NCBI RefSeq assembly: GCF_029813835.1
Contig: NZ_JARVKV010000013.1
Coordinates: 46,332-110,331 of the forward strand
From: Streptomyces sp. DH37
GTDB lineage: Bacteria; Actinomycetota; Actinomycetes; Streptomycetales; Streptomycetaceae
Length of the DNA stretch: 64,000 bases
Reading direction: 5' to 3'
Positions 1 to 9,874 of the stretch are shown here, piece after piece; positions within the stretch are counted from its first letter, which is position 1; each line of letters begins with the position of its first letter. The position numbers and the translations under genes were made by a program. Under the pieces are notes generated by a model, which saw nothing but the letters and a program-made list of their open reading frames with translations, was not told where the DNA came from and ran no database searches.

Positions 1-3000
1 GGTCACCAGCCACAGCGCGCCCCCGCCGTCCGGCCGTGCGGCACCGCAGGCGTCCGCCGCGGCCCGGACCAGTCCGGCCCTGCGCACCGTGACGGCCTGG
101 GCCTCCTCCTCCCCCGCCGGGGCGTCGAAGAGCAGGACCACGCCGTCCGGCCGGCCCTCCCCCAGTGGCAGTCGGTCCTGCCACGTGCCGGAGAGGCCCG
201 AGAGGTCCACGACGTCGGCTTCGGCGCCCGAGGAGGTCAGGAACGAGGCGAGAGCCGGGCCGAGGGCGCCGTCCGGCCGCTCGGCCACCACGGCCCAGCG
301 GCCCGGTGCCGGGGACGGTGGTGCCGCCCCCGGCTCCGCCCCGGCGGGCCGGGGGCCGCGGCGGGCGCACAGCACGGAGTAGGCGTCCCCTCCGACGGCC
401 TCCCCCGTCCGGACCACCTCGTCGAAACCGCACCGTTCGAGGAGCGGGGCCCATCCGGTGTGGGGCATCAGCGGTGTGGTGCGCAGGCCGTGGTCGGCGA
501 GGGCCCAGTAGCCGTCGAGGAGGCCGAAGCACGGGCCGAGGAGTTCCTCGTCATGGCTCTCCAGGGCGAGCAGGTGGCCGCCGTCCGCGAGCAGGGCCGC
601 GAGGCGGCGCGCCGTGGCGCTCAGGTCGCTGGTCGCGTGCAGCACGTTCGCCGCCACGACGAGGTCGAAGCTCCCCTCCGTGAAGTCCTGCCGCACCGGA
701 TCGCGCTCCAGGTCCAGGGTCCGGTACTCGACGAAGTCGTGGGCGCCGAAGCGGGCCCGCGCCCGGGGGAAGAAGCCCTCGGAGACGTCCGTGTAGACGT
801 ACCGGGTGAGGTGGGGCGGGAGCGCCGGGAGCAGTACGGCCGTCGTGCCGCCGGTGCCCGCGCCGACCTCCAGCACGCGCAGCGGACGGTCGGCCGGCCA
901 TGTCCTGAGCGCCTCGGTCAGCAGGGACCGGGCGTGCCGGCCGAGGGCCCGCATGTCCGGTGTGTCGTTGTAGAGCGCTTCGACGAGGTGCCGGTCGGCC
1001 TCGGCGAACAGCACCTCCCGGGGGTCGGTCTCACCCTTGAGGATCTGCGGCAGGCAGGTGCCGCACCGGGTGTAGACGGCGATGGCCGAGATCCATCGCG
1101 GGAAGTCCTCCGCGCAGGAGCGCACGTGATCCAGCGGCCGGGCCGTGCCCGTGAGGCGCCAGCGCTCGCGGCCCGGCGTGCCCGTCCGTTCGAGCAGGCC
1201 CGCCCGCTGCGCCATACCGGTCAGCAGGAGGACGTACCGGTCGTACCGCGGCCGCACCCCCGCGGCCCTCAGGTCGCCCGTTGTGAACTCCCGCGCCCCG
1301 GGAAGCAGCCGGGCGAAGGTGTGCGCGGCCCAGTGGCCGATCGCGGTCTTGATCCGCGGGACGAAAGCGGAGTCCGCTGAACCGCGGTCGTCCTGTCGTT
1401 CCTTCCCCTCCGCGCTCCGGGTGACCGCGCGGAGCAGACGCGCCGGCGCGGGGAACGGGACCGGTCCGTCCTGGTGGTCGCCCTCGCGGGGCGCGGCCCG
1501 CAGCACCTGCGTCACCTGCTGGAGCTCCTCGGTCCGGCCGGCCGCGACACCCCTCAGTCGGCACCCCGCCAACTCCGCCACGACCCGGCCGTCCCCGTCC
1601 GCCACGGTGAGGTCGAGGACGGCGTCCCGGAGTCCGTGCGACACCGACCGCGCGTGGATCAGACCGCGGTCCGGGAGCCGGTCCCACACGCGCGCCGCCG
1701 CAATGGCGGTCGGCACGTACGCCCGGCCGCCGGACAGGGCCGTGAGCAGGGGGGAGGCCGCCTGCAGCGCGCCGTCGAGCACGGTGGGGTGGGCCTCGTA
1801 GCCGTCGTCGCGCGCCGAGGGTTCCCGGCCGTACTCGGCCAGCACCTCGCCCTCGCCCGCCCACAACCGGGTCAGCACCCGGAAGGACGGGCCGTACTCC
1901 AACCCGGCCCGTGCCGCCTCCTCGTAGTGGCGTGCCGCGTCCACCGGGGTGCCGGCCCGGTCCAGCCGCTCGCGTACGGCGCCGAGGTCGACGGGGTCCG
2001 GCGGCCGGGCGGCCAGGCGGCGGACCCGGCCGCGGGCGTGCGTCTGCCAGGAGGCCGCGGTGCCGACGCGCGAGGCGATGCGGACCACGCCGTCCTCCTC
2101 CGACAGCGAGGTCTGCAGCACCACCTCGTCGGTCGCGTCGTCGCGGGGCGCGACCATCGCGCGCACGATGTCGAGGTCGGTGACCTCGACGGCGCCCGCG
2201 AAGGCGGCGCGCCCGGCGGCGAGGGCCGCCTCCAGGTACGCCGTGCCGGGCATGACCGCGGCCCCGCCGACCCGGTGGTCCTCCAGCCAGGGCAGCCGGA
2301 GGCTGCTCAGGGTCTGGTGCCAGGCGGGCTCGGCGACGGCCACGCGGCGGCCCAGCAGCGGGTGGACGAGACTCGGGTCCTGCGGAACCCGGACCCACCC
2401 GTCGGGCGAGCCGTTCCAGTGGCGCTCGTACTGCCAGGGGTACGAGGGGAGGGTGACGACCCGGCCGGGGCGCGGGAAGAGGTCGTCACCGGTCCGGACC
2501 CCCGCGGCGAGCAGGTGCGCGACCGTCCGGCGTACCGCCTCGGGGCCGCCCTGGTCCCGGTGGCAGGTCGGTACCACCGCCGCCGCGGTGACCAGCCTCT
2601 TCAGGTAGGGAGCGAGCACGGCGTGTGGTCCGATCTCGACGAACAGGCCACAGCCGTCGTCGGCCAGCGCCCGTACGGCGTCGGCGAACAGGACCGGTTC
2701 GCGCACGTTGCGCCACCAGTGGTCCGCGTCCAGTTCCTCGCCCTCGACGAAGCCGCCGGTGACGGTGGAGGCGAGCGGGGTGCGGTGGGCGCCGGGACGC
2801 AGCCGGGCGAGGGCCGCCTTCAGCGGTTCCCCGATGCCGTCCATGGCTCTGCTGTGGAAGGCGTAGTCGAGATCCAGTTCGCGGAAGAAGACGCCACGGG
2901 CTTCCATGTCCCGGCCCAGCTCGGCCAAGGCAGCCGGGTCTCCGGCGAGGGTGACGTCGGTGGGGGTGTTGACCCCGGCCACCTCCAGACGGCCCGTGCG

Positions 3001-5025
3001 GGCGGCGACCTCCTTCCGGGCGTCCTCCCACGGCAGGCCGACGGCCGCCATCCGGCCGCGTCCCGCGGTCGGCGCCTGGGCCCGGCTGCGCTCGGCGACG
3101 ACCGCGCAGGCGGAGGCCAGGTCGAGGGAGCCGGAGACGTGGGCGGCGGCGATCTCGCCGACGCTGTGACCCACGACGGCGTCCGGCCGGACGCCGTACG
3201 CCTCCAACAGCCGCACGAGGCCGGTCTGCACGGCGAACAGCAGCGGCTGGGCGACCTCGGTCAGGTGGAGCCGGGATTCCCGCGCGGTGAGCTCCTCGAC
3301 GACCGACCAGCCGAGCCGGGGGGCGAGTTCCGCGTCGACGGCTTCCACCGCCTGCCGGAAGGCCGGCTCGCCACGCAGGAGTTCCACCCCCATGCCGTGC
3401 CACTGGCAGCCGTTGCCCGAGAAGACGAACGCGACCTTGCCCGACGCGGCCGGGACGGCGGGGACCGCGCCGTTCGCCACCGCACGGAGCGCCTCCGCGG
3501 CCTCGACGGGGTCGCACGCCAGCACGGCGGCGCGGTGCTCGTGGCGCGCGCGGCGCACGGCCGAGGTGTAGGACACGTCGCGGAAGTCGCACGCGTCGGT
3601 CAGCTCCAAGTGCTGCGCCATCCGCTCCGCGACGGTCCGCAGTGCCTCGGGGGTGCGGGCGGAGACCACCACCGGAAGTCGGCCGGCGGGTCCGGGAGCC
3701 GGCTCCGCGTCCTGTTCGGGGGGTGCGGTGAGGACGACGTGGGCGTTGGCACCGCCGAAACCGAAGGAGTTGACGCCCACGTACGGCCGTCCGCCGGTCC
3801 GCAGTTCCTCGAAGCCGACCACGGGCCTGATGTTGTGGCCCGCGAAGTCGATGTGCGGGTTGAGCGGCTGGGCGTGCGGGGTGGCCGGGATCCCACCGTG
3901 ACGCAGGACCAGCAGCGCCTTGAACACCCCGGGCATGCCCGAGGCGGCCTCGAGGTGGCCGATGTTGCTCTTCACCGAGCCGATCGGCAGGGCGCCGGTG
4001 GAGCGGCCGGTCCCCAGTGCGCGGCCGACGGCCGCGCACTCGACGGGATCGCCCACCGGCGTACCGGTACCGTGCGCCTCCAGGTACGCCAGGTCGTCGG
4101 GCGACAGTCCGGCTTCGGCGTACACCTCGCGCAGCAGCGCTTCCTGGGCCTCGGCGCTGGGCAGGGCCAGCCCGGAAGTGCGGCCGTCGTTGTTGGTGCC
4201 GCCCGCGACGATCACGCCGTGGATCCGGTCGCCGTCGGCAAGCGCGTCGTCCAGCCGTTTCAGCAGGGCGAGGCCGCCGCCCTCGGATCGGACGAACCCG
4301 TCCGCCTCGGCGGAGAAGGCTCGGCACCGCCCGCTGGGAGAGAGCATCGACGCGCCCGAGAAACCGGCGAACCCCTGGGGGTTGATCAGGATGTTGACAC
4401 CACCGGCCAGCGCGGCCCGCGAGCGTCCGGAGCGCAGGTGCTCGCACGCCTGGTGCAGGGCCGTCAGCGCCGACGAGCACGCCGTGTCCACGACGGTGCT
4501 CTGTCCGTGCCAGTCGAAGAAGTGGGAGACGCGGTTGGCCGTGTTGGAGACCGCCATGCCCGTGATGGTGTACGCGTTGCCGGTGTGCGGGGCGCAGGAC
4601 TGCAGTTCGCCGTAGTCCCGGCTGGAGCAGCCCACGAACACGGCGGTGTCGGAGCCTGCCGTGCTCCGGTGGTCGATTCCGGCGTCGTCGAGCGCTTCGA
4701 CCGCCAGCTCCAGCACCAGCCGCTGCTGGGGGTCCATCCGTGACGCCTCGCGCGGGGAGATGCCGGTGAAGAAGGAGGTGTCGAAGCCCGTGATGTCGTC
4801 GAGGAAGCCCCCCGCCGCCGAATAGCTCACGCCGGGGCGCCGACGCCTTGCGTCGGTGAAGTCGGCGGCGGGGAAGCGGTCCTCGGGAACGGTGGTCACC
4901 ACGTCACGGCCGATGACCAGCACCCCCCAGAGATCGTCCAGGTTCCGGATGCCGCCGGGAAGGCGGCAGGCCGCGCCGACGACGGCGATGGCGCGCGGAG
5001 GCAGTGACTGCCGGGAGCGGGACAC
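1..5025 (-). CDS. Type I polyketide synthase, KS-AT-DH-cMT-reductase region (3' end outside window)
   Basis: A modular or iterative polyketide synthase that extends and C-methylates an acyl chain. About 1,674 codons are present and the frame is still open at the left edge. The GTG start at 5025 has a GGAGG five bases upstream. In order: ketosynthase (residues ~5-430; DTACSSAL with Cys ~182, HGTGT, KSNIGH), acyltransferase (~510-810; GHSVGE ~620, specificity motif YAFHS ~720), dehydratase (~885-1170; HPLLG, HxxxGxxxxP ~914, LDGALQ ~1082), C-methyltransferase (~1240-1560; LEVGAGTGG ~1382) and the start of a Rossmann-like region that may be the structural half of a ketoreductase. No ACP is seen before the edge. 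YAFHS lies between the malonyl (HAFH) and methylmalonyl (YASH) signatures; since a methyltransferase is present, malonyl use is my inference. The DH-cMT order resembles iterative highly reducing synthases. Confidence 0.95.
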   Translation of the reverse strand, partial: MSRSRQSLPPRAIAVVGAACRLPGGIRNLDDLWGVLVIGRDVVTTVPEDRFPAADFTDARRRRPGVSYSAAGGFLDDITGFDTSFFTGISPREASRMDPQQRLVLELAVEALDDAGIDHRSTAGSDTAVFVGCSSRDYGELQSCAPHTGNAYTITGMAVSNTANRVSHFFDWHGQSTVVDTACSSALTALHQACEHLRSGRSRAALAGGVNILINPQGFAGFSGASMLSPSGRCRAFSAEADGFVRSEGGGLALLKRLDDALADGDRIHGVIVAGGTNNDGRTSGLALPSAEAQEALLREVYAEAGLSPDDLAYLEAHGTGTPVGDPVECAAVGRALGTGRSTGALPIGSVKSNIGHLEAASGMPGVFKALLVLRHGGIPATPHAQPLNPHIDFAGHNIRPVVGFEELRTGGRPYVGVNSFGFGGANAHVVLTAPPEQDAEPAPGPAGRLPVVVSARTPEALRTVAERMAQHLELTDACDFRDVSYTSAVRRARHEHRAAVLACDPVEAAEALRAVANGAVPAVPAASGKVAFVFSGNGCQWHGMGVELLRGEPAFRQAVEAVDAELAPRLGWSVVEELTARESRLHLTEVAQPLLFAVQTGLVRLLEAYGVRPDAVVGHSVGEIAAAHVSGSLDLASACAVVAERSRAQAPTAGRGRMAAVGLPWEDARKEVAARTGRLEVAGVNTPTDVTLAGDPAALAELGRDMEARGVFFRELDLDYAFHSRAMDGIGEPLKAALARLRPGAHRTPLASTVTGGFVEGEELDADHWWRNVREPVLFADAVRALADDGCGLFVEIGPHAVLAPYLKRLVTAAAVVPTCHRDQGGPEAVRRTVAHLLAAGVRTGDDLFPRPGRVVTLPSYPWQYERHWNGSPDGWVRVPQDPSLVHPLLGRRVAVAEPAWHQTLSSLRLPWLEDHRVGGAAVMPGTAYLEAALAAGRAAFAGAVEVTDLDIVRAMVAPRDDATDEVVLQTSLSEEDGVVRIASRVGTAASWQTHARGRVRRLAARPPDPVDLGAVRERLDRAGTPVDAARHYEEAARAGLEYGPSFRVLTRLWAGEGEVLAEYGREPSARDDGYEAHPTVLDGALQAASPLLTALSGGRAYVPTAIAAARVWDRLPDRGLIHARSVSHGLRDAVLDLTVADGDGRVVAELAGCRLRGVAAGRTEELQQVTQVLRAAPREGDHQDGPVPFPAPARLLRAVTRSAEGKERQDDRGSADSAFVPRIKTAIGHWAAHTFARLLPGAREFTTGDLRAAGVRPRYDRYVLLLTGMAQRAGLLERTGTPGRERWRLTGTARPLDHVRSCAEDFPRWISAIAVYTRCGTCLPQILKGETDPREVLFAEADRHLVEALYNDTPDMRALGRHARSLLTEALRTWPADRPLRVLEVGAGTGGTTAVLLPALPPHLTRYVYTDVSEGFFPRARARFGAHDFVEYRTLDLERDPVRQDFTEGSFDLVVAANVLHATSDLSATARRLAALLADGGHLLALESHDEELLGPCFGLLDGYWALADHGLRTTPLMPHTGWAPLLERCGFDEVVRTGEAVGGDAYSVLCARRGPRPAGAEPGAAPPSPAPGRWAVVAERPDGALGPALASFLTSSGAEADVVDLSGLSGTWQDRLPLGEGRPDGVVLLFDAPAGEEEAQAVTVRRAGLVRAAADACGAARPDGGGALWLVT

Positions 5026-5092
5026 GGGGCCTCCAGGGGTCGTGAGAGGGGAAGGGGCGCGCGGGGTGTGGCGGGTGTTCACATGTCTGCGG

Positions 5093-6250
5093 TCATCCGG
5101 TCCCGGGCGTGGGAGCCGCCCCGGTGAAGCCCATGGCCCTCGCCAGGTAACCCCGGTCGACCGGCGCCGGATCGGGGAGTCCGCTCGTCCACTCGGCAGC
5201 CGACCCGCGGCCGTAGGTCCGCCTGTGGTGGCAGTAGCTCAGGAATCCCGGCAGGTGGTCCACGACGAAGCGCTCGGCCGGCGTGGGGTCCGGCAGGTCG
5301 CCGACGCAGTCGAGCCTGAGGCCGGGGTGGCGGGCCTCGACGGCTTCGACGATCAACCGCATCGCCGTCTCCTCCGGGTGCACGACGTGGAACGTCCGCA
5401 CACCGCGGCCGAGGTCCTCCGTGGCCGCGTCGTGGCCGATGCGCAGCATCGCCTCCGTGGCGTAGCCGTCCGGAACGATGTTGAACTCCGCGTCCGCGGG
5501 CACGCGCAGCCTCAACCGCAGTTCCGGCCCGCCCCGGCGCCGCGACACCGCCGGAGGGATCCCGGGCGCGCCGTTCCGGGCGATGGCGTCGATCATGTCG
5601 CCCAGGACGCGCAGCGGGTGCCCCGGCATCCCCTCCCGGTGCGCCGCGTCGGAGGCGACGATGCTGGGGCGCAGGACGACGACCGACCGGCCCAGTCGCC
5701 GTGCCCAGTCCCGCACCAGCGTCTCCGCCCGGTACTTGGACTCGTCGTAGTGGGTCTCGAAACCGAACACGTCGGTGAGGTTCTCCTCGGCGACCACACC
5801 CCTTCGGCGACCGCCCGCCACCGCCACGGTGCTCATGTGGACCAGCCGGCAGTCGGGCGGGGCCGACTCGGCCAGCTCCAGGATGCGCTCGGTGCCGTGC
5901 ACGTTGGCCCGGAACAGCCGCTCGCGCTCCCCCGTCAGCGCGATGTCCCCGGCACAGTGCCAGATCGCCTCGGCCTCCCGGGCCAGGCGCCCGTACACGG
6001 CGGGCGCCAGGCCGAGCCACGGCCGGGTGACGTCGCCGCTGACGCAGCGCAGCCGCGAACGGGCCCGTGCGCCGATTCCGCCTCCCGCGAGGTTCTCCAG
6101 TGTCGTGAGGACCCGGAACCGCAACTCGGAGGCGGCTCCCCTGCCCAGTACGGTGACGTGCCGCCCACGGGTGGTGAGCAGACCGAGCAGGAGCCTCGAG
6201 CCCAGGAATCCGGTGGCGCCGGTGAGCAGTGTGGTCACGCGGAGCAGCAT
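5093..6250 (-). CDS. Thioester reductase-like extended SDR (NAD-binding 4 family)
   Basis: A 385-residue stand-alone protein resembling the reductase domains that release thioester-bound chains as aldehydes or alcohols. It shows the NAD(P) motif GATGFLG near the N-terminus, STVAVAGG, the catalytic YDESK of extended SDRs, and LRPSIV. The start is taken as the ATG at 6250; a GTG four codons later is the alternative, and neither has a strong ribosome binding site. It lies 67 bases upstream of the PKS on the same strand, so it is probably the first gene of that operon. Acting in trans on the PKS product is inferred from position and family. A nucleotide-sugar epimerase-type SDR is less likely because the C-terminal half resembles carboxylic acid reductase R domains. 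Confidence 0.85.
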   Translation of the reverse strand: MLLRVTTLLTGATGFLGSRLLLGLLTTRGRHVTVLGRGAASELRFRVLTTLENLAGGGIGARARSRLRCVSGDVTRPWLGLAPAVYGRLAREAEAIWHCAGDIALTGERERLFRANVHGTERILELAESAPPDCRLVHMSTVAVAGGRRRGVVAEENLTDVFGFETHYDESKYRAETLVRDWARRLGRSVVVLRPSIVASDAAHREGMPGHPLRVLGDMIDAIARNGAPGIPPAVSRRRGGPELRLRLRVPADAEFNIVPDGYATEAMLRIGHDAATEDLGRGVRTFHVVHPEETAMRLIVEAVEARHPGLRLDCVGDLPDPTPAERFVVDHLPGFLSYCHHRRTYGRGSAAEWTSGLPDPAPVDRGYLARAMGFTGAAPTPGTG

Positions 6251-6538
6251 GGACCGGTTCCCGGAAGAACATCAATCACTCTTTGGAATTAACCGATTAC
6301 TTTATGTTTTCGCCAAGTTATGTGTATGGTTCGCCCGCCGGGAAGCGATTCGCGCCCCGAACGGAGGCCGAGCGCCCGAGCCGTCGCGGGTCGCCGGCCC
6401 CGGAGTCCGCCGCCTGCCCGTACCCGCCCGCCCCCACCGCCACGACGCCGGGACCGACGGCTTCCCTCCCGCGCCCGCACACGACCCGCCCGCCCTTCCC
6501 CGGCGGAACCGCGCAAGCCCGACTCCCAGGAGGCCGTC
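6251..6538. promoter_or_regulatory. Divergent promoter region with an AT-rich core
   Basis: The 288 bases between the leftward reductase/PKS genes and the rightward SDR include an unusually AT-rich stretch at about 6268-6330 (runs such as TTTGGAATTAACC and TTACTTTATG) in an otherwise very GC-rich region. This is the likely site of divergent promoters. No clear operator palindrome was found. Confidence 0.45.
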
Positions 6539-7357
6539 ATGCCCATCGCCCTCGTAACCGGCGCCACCTCGGGCATCGGCAGGGCTTTCGTGCGGCGTCT
6601 CGCCCGGACACGCCACGATCTGATCGTCGTCGCCCGTACGCGGCACCGTCTGGAGGAGCTCGCCGAGGACCTGCGGCGGGAGGCGGGCGTCCGGGTGGAG
6701 GCCCTCGCCGCGGACCTGTCCACGGTCGGGGGCTGCCGGTCGGTCGAGGACCGCCTCGCCGCGGCACCGTCCGTCGACCTGCTGGTGAACAACGCGGGGA
6801 TCATGTTGAGGGAGCCGTTCCCCTACACCGACGGCGCCGACGAGGAGCGAATGCTGGCGGTGAACGTCCACGCGGTGCTGCGACTCACTCATGCCGTCCT
6901 CCCCGCCATGATCGAGCGGAGGTCGGGCCGGATCGTCAACGTCGCCTCGTTCAGCGCGCACGGTCCCGGCGGCCTCGCCACCACCTACCCGGCCAGCAAG
7001 TCGTGGGTGCTCGCCTTCTCCGAGGCGGTGGGCGGGTCGGCACGGGTACGCCGGGCCGGTGTCCGGGTCATGGCGCTCCTGCCCGGCTTCACCCGCACCG
7101 AACTGCACGAGCGCTCCGGCATCGATCTGACGGGCCTGCCCCGCTGGATGTGGCTCGACGCCGACCGGGTGGTGGCCGCCGCACTGCGCGACCTGGAGCG
7201 CGGCAGGAACGTCAGCGTGCCCAGCGTGCGGTACAAGCTGGCGGCCTGGGGACTGCGCCACTCCCCGCGCCTCCTCCTGCGCCCCCTGGCATGGGACTTC
7301 TCGGCGCCGAGCGGATTCTGGCATCCCCGCACCGGCCGCTTCCGGAAGCCCACGTGA
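6539..7357 (+). CDS. Short-chain dehydrogenase/reductase
   Basis: A classical SDR of 272 residues. It has TGATSGIG for NAD(P) binding at residues 6-13, NNAGIM, and the catalytic Ser plus YPASK. The ATG at 6539 is chosen over upstream in-frame codons because a perfect AGGAGG (6528-6533) precedes it by five bases. It diverges from the reductase/PKS pair, so a role in reducing or oxidising the PKS product, for example the aldehyde left by reductive release, is plausible but unproven. The C-terminal ~50 residues are rich in Arg and Leu (RHSPRLLLRPLAW) and may be amphipathic. Confidence 0.9.
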   Translation: MPIALVTGATSGIGRAFVRRLARTRHDLIVVARTRHRLEELAEDLRREAGVRVEALAADLSTVGGCRSVEDRLAAAPSVDLLVNNAGIMLREPFPYTDGADEERMLAVNVHAVLRLTHAVLPAMIERRSGRIVNVASFSAHGPGGLATTYPASKSWVLAFSEAVGGSARVRRAGVRVMALLPGFTRTELHERSGIDLTGLPRWMWLDADRVVAAALRDLERGRNVSVPSVRYKLAAWGLRHSPRLLLRPLAWDFSAPSGFWHPRTGRFRKPT

Positions 7358-7651
7358 ACCGTCGGCGAGGTCCGCGACGCGGTGGGCCTCCACCTCGATC
7401 CGCCCGAGTGCGCTTCGATGTCCCCCGTGGACGGCGGGCGCCGGGTCCGGGCACCGGAACCGCTCCCCACCAAGTCCTCAGCAGCACTGCCCGGGAGGCC
7501 CCGGGTCCCCACGGAGTCGCCCAGTGGACGGGCGGTTTCGCCACGTGCACGGCAGCCGGCCTCCCGCTGGGGCAGATGCGCGGCGAGAACGGCCGCCGGG
7601 CTTCGGCGGAGAGCGGGAGGAGCGCGGGGTCGGGAGTCGCTGCCGTCCGCC

Positions 7652-8503
7652 TCATCGGTCCTCGCCCGGACGTGCCGGGGGGCTCGGGCCGTTGCCTCCC
7701 ACGGCCCGCCCCGCTCGGGCCCGGCGCTTGCCGAGGCGATAGAGGTGGAAGCGCGAGCCGGTGCGGTGGGGTGGAAACGGCTCGGGGACGAGGGTGCGCA
7801 GACGGACCGCGTCCCGGAGCGAGGATTCGAGGGAGCCGCGCAGGACGCGGTCGCTGGTCTCGATCACCACCAGGCACGGCACGCGGTCGCGGGACCGGTG
7901 GATGTTCCCGATGATCTCGGGCACCGGGGGCGAGGTGCGGGTCAGGTCGAGACCGTCCGGGGTGAAGGCCGGGCCCCAGGCGGGCTCCACGAGGTAGACG
8001 TCGCGCTCGCTGCGGGCGGGCAGCACGCCGAGCAGGTCGCGGTAGTCCGCCAGACGGAGGTCGACGGCGGAGCCGACACGGTCGAGATTGCGTCGGCTGA
8101 CATCGTGGACGACCGGGTCGAGTTCGGAAGCGTACACGGGGCGGCCCAGGCGCCGGCCGAGGTGGTGGCCGAAGTTCCCGGAACCGCAGAACAGGTCGAC
8201 GACCATCGCCTCGCCGTCGGCCTCGGGAGCGTCGGCCTCGATCTCGGCGATGGCGTCGGCGACGGCCACGGGATGGGGGTCCTTGGTGCACTCGACAGCG
8301 GTACGGCCCAGGATGCGGAGCCCTCGGGCCTCCATCTCGGGTGCGGGGACGCCGTAGAGGGACAGTTTCTCGGGGCGGCCGCACATGAGGCGGCCCGCCT
8401 CGCACAACTGGTCCGTGGTCAGGACGCGGTTGCGCAGGGGGCCGAGCAGCCGGTTCCTGAGAGCGAAGTAGGCCGCGTGGCCCGGTTCCTCAGAGGTGTT
8501 CAA
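7652..8503 (-). CDS. Class I SAM-dependent methyltransferase-like protein
   Basis: A 283-residue protein with a Rossmann SAM-binding motif I (VVDLFCGSGNFGHHLG), then an acidic residue in YASELD and a motif-IV-like LVEPAWG. That resembles RsmD/TrmA-type enzymes more than natural-product O-methyltransferases, so the substrate is unknown. The TTG start at 8503 is preferred: it follows GGAGGCGGA and overlaps the stop of the upstream gene in a TTGA arrangement, which implies translational coupling. It is the last gene of a three-gene set with the GT-B-like protein and the hydrolase. An open extension upstream, inside the neighbouring gene, was rejected. Confidence 0.8.
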   Translation of the reverse strand: MNTSEEPGHAAYFALRNRLLGPLRNRVLTTDQLCEAGRLMCGRPEKLSLYGVPAPEMEARGLRILGRTAVECTKDPHPVAVADAIAEIEADAPEADGEAMVVDLFCGSGNFGHHLGRRLGRPVYASELDPVVHDVSRRNLDRVGSAVDLRLADYRDLLGVLPARSERDVYLVEPAWGPAFTPDGLDLTRTSPPVPEIIGNIHRSRDRVPCLVVIETSDRVLRGSLESSLRDAVRLRTLVPEPFPPHRTGSRFHLYRLGKRRARAGRAVGGNGPSPPARPGEDR

Positions 8504-9873
8504 TCCGCCTCCAGGCAGGGGGGAGGTTCCGCTGCCCGGCGCGCGCCGGGTGTGGTGCGAGCCGCAGCGGCCGACCGGTCCGGCCGTTCCCACGGGGCCG
8601 GGGCCCGTCGGCCGTCACCCGTTGCTCCGAGGGGGAGGATCCTGGTCAGCACCGCGTGGACCGATTCGCCGCCGAGCAGTTTCCGCAGTTCCTCGACGCC
8701 GTGCCGCCGCCGCTCCGGGGTGAGCGAGAGGTGGTGTTCGATCCGCTCGTTGAGCGTTCCGCGGAACGCCGCGTAGAGCTCGTCGTCCTCCCGTACGCGG
8801 CCGGCGATCTCCACGAGCGCCGCGGTCCCGGCGAAGTCGTCCTCGGGCACCCGGTGGTGCGGCAGGACGTCCGCGAACCGGCCGGCGTTCCGGCCGAAGA
8901 GCGTGCCGTCGAGCCGGCGCAGGGTGTAGACGTGCGCGTAGTGCTGCTCGTGGATCCCGAGCGGCAACCGTCCGAGGGCCAACGACTCGTGGAGTGCCGT
9001 GAGTCCTGGGGCGAGCAGGTAGCCGGGCGTGCTCGCCACCGCCCGCAGCAGGTCGCGCTGCCGCAGGAGGCGACAGTCGGCCCGTCGGCCGGCAACCGAG
9101 ACGGTCCGCTCCCCGCGCCCGCCGAAGGGGCCGCCGCACACCAGAACGCGCGGGAACCGGGGCCAGTCGCGCAGCAGGTCGGGGATCCAGCGGTGGAGCA
9201 GGCGCAGGTAGTCGTTGTTGACGTCGAAGTCCAGGAGGAAGTTCTTGAACCCGCCGATGTTGACCAGCAGGTCGTGCTCCGGTTCGGCGTCGCGGGGGGT
9301 GTTCCTCAGTCCTTCGAGGTCGACGATCGGGCCGGTCAGGTGGATCGCGGGCCCGGGGCCGAGAGCGGCGAACTCGGCCGCGCGCTCGGGGACGCCCGGG
9401 AAGTTCTGCACCACGCTGTGCGTGGCGAGCAGGTGTGCCGCGACGATGCGCTCGTGCGGTGAGAGAGCCGCCAGGTGCCGGTCCGCCGCGGCGTAGGAGG
9501 AGCGCGGCATGCTCGCGCACAGGTCGCGGATCCGGGCCAACGGCCGTGTGAGCCGCCAGAAGCCGAACAGGCTGTCCACCATGACCACCGGCCGCCGCGC
9601 CACGACGGACCGCAGGGCCAGTTCGGCGTCCATGACCGAGACCACCTGGTCACCGGTCTCCAGCAGGCCGTCGATCACCGCGGCTCCGGTCCTCCCGCGC
9701 GTCCCGCCGGTCTCGTGTATGACGTCGAAGGCGTCCGGGTTGCGCCGCGCGAACGTCGCCGCCACGCCGCCGCCGACGAACACCCGCTCGGAGCCGGGGA
9801 GCAGCCGGGAGACCGCGACGAGTTCGGAGACCGGGCCGAAACCGCAGTTCTGGGCCCCCATCACGATGCGCAT
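8500..9873 (-). CDS. GT-B-fold glycosyltransferase-like protein
   Basis: A 457-residue protein whose N-terminus (RIVMGAQNCGFGPVSEL) looks like the first Rossmann half of a GT-B enzyme. Its C-terminal half has APGLTALHESLALG, which resembles the nucleotide-sugar pocket of MurG-like transferases, and a Gly-rich GGPFGGRG. No family is recognised with certainty, and a non-catalytic or non-glycosyl relative is possible. The ATG at 9873 is preferred over a GTG five codons upstream because GGGGGAC precedes it and it starts directly after the hydrolase stop. The last ~40 residues are Pro/Ala/Arg-rich and probably disordered. Coupling with flanking genes suggests a shared task, possibly tailoring of the polyketide. 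Confidence 0.6.
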   Translation of the reverse strand: MRIVMGAQNCGFGPVSELVAVSRLLPGSERVFVGGGVAATFARRNPDAFDVIHETGGTRGRTGAAVIDGLLETGDQVVSVMDAELALRSVVARRPVVMVDSLFGFWRLTRPLARIRDLCASMPRSSYAAADRHLAALSPHERIVAAHLLATHSVVQNFPGVPERAAEFAALGPGPAIHLTGPIVDLEGLRNTPRDAEPEHDLLVNIGGFKNFLLDFDVNNDYLRLLHRWIPDLLRDWPRFPRVLVCGGPFGGRGERTVSVAGRRADCRLLRQRDLLRAVASTPGYLLAPGLTALHESLALGRLPLGIHEQHYAHVYTLRRLDGTLFGRNAGRFADVLPHHRVPEDDFAGTAALVEIAGRVREDDELYAAFRGTLNERIEHHLSLTPERRRHGVEELRKLLGGESVHAVLTRILPLGATGDGRRAPAPWERPDRSAAAARTTPGARRAAEPPPCLEAD

Positions 9874-9874
9874 G

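Noticed and set aside
1474..4743. A 1,089-codon open frame on the plus strand across the PKS
   Set aside because: It is the antisense shadow of the PKS. The minus-strand frame starting at 5025 gives all KS, AT, DH and cMT motifs in order.
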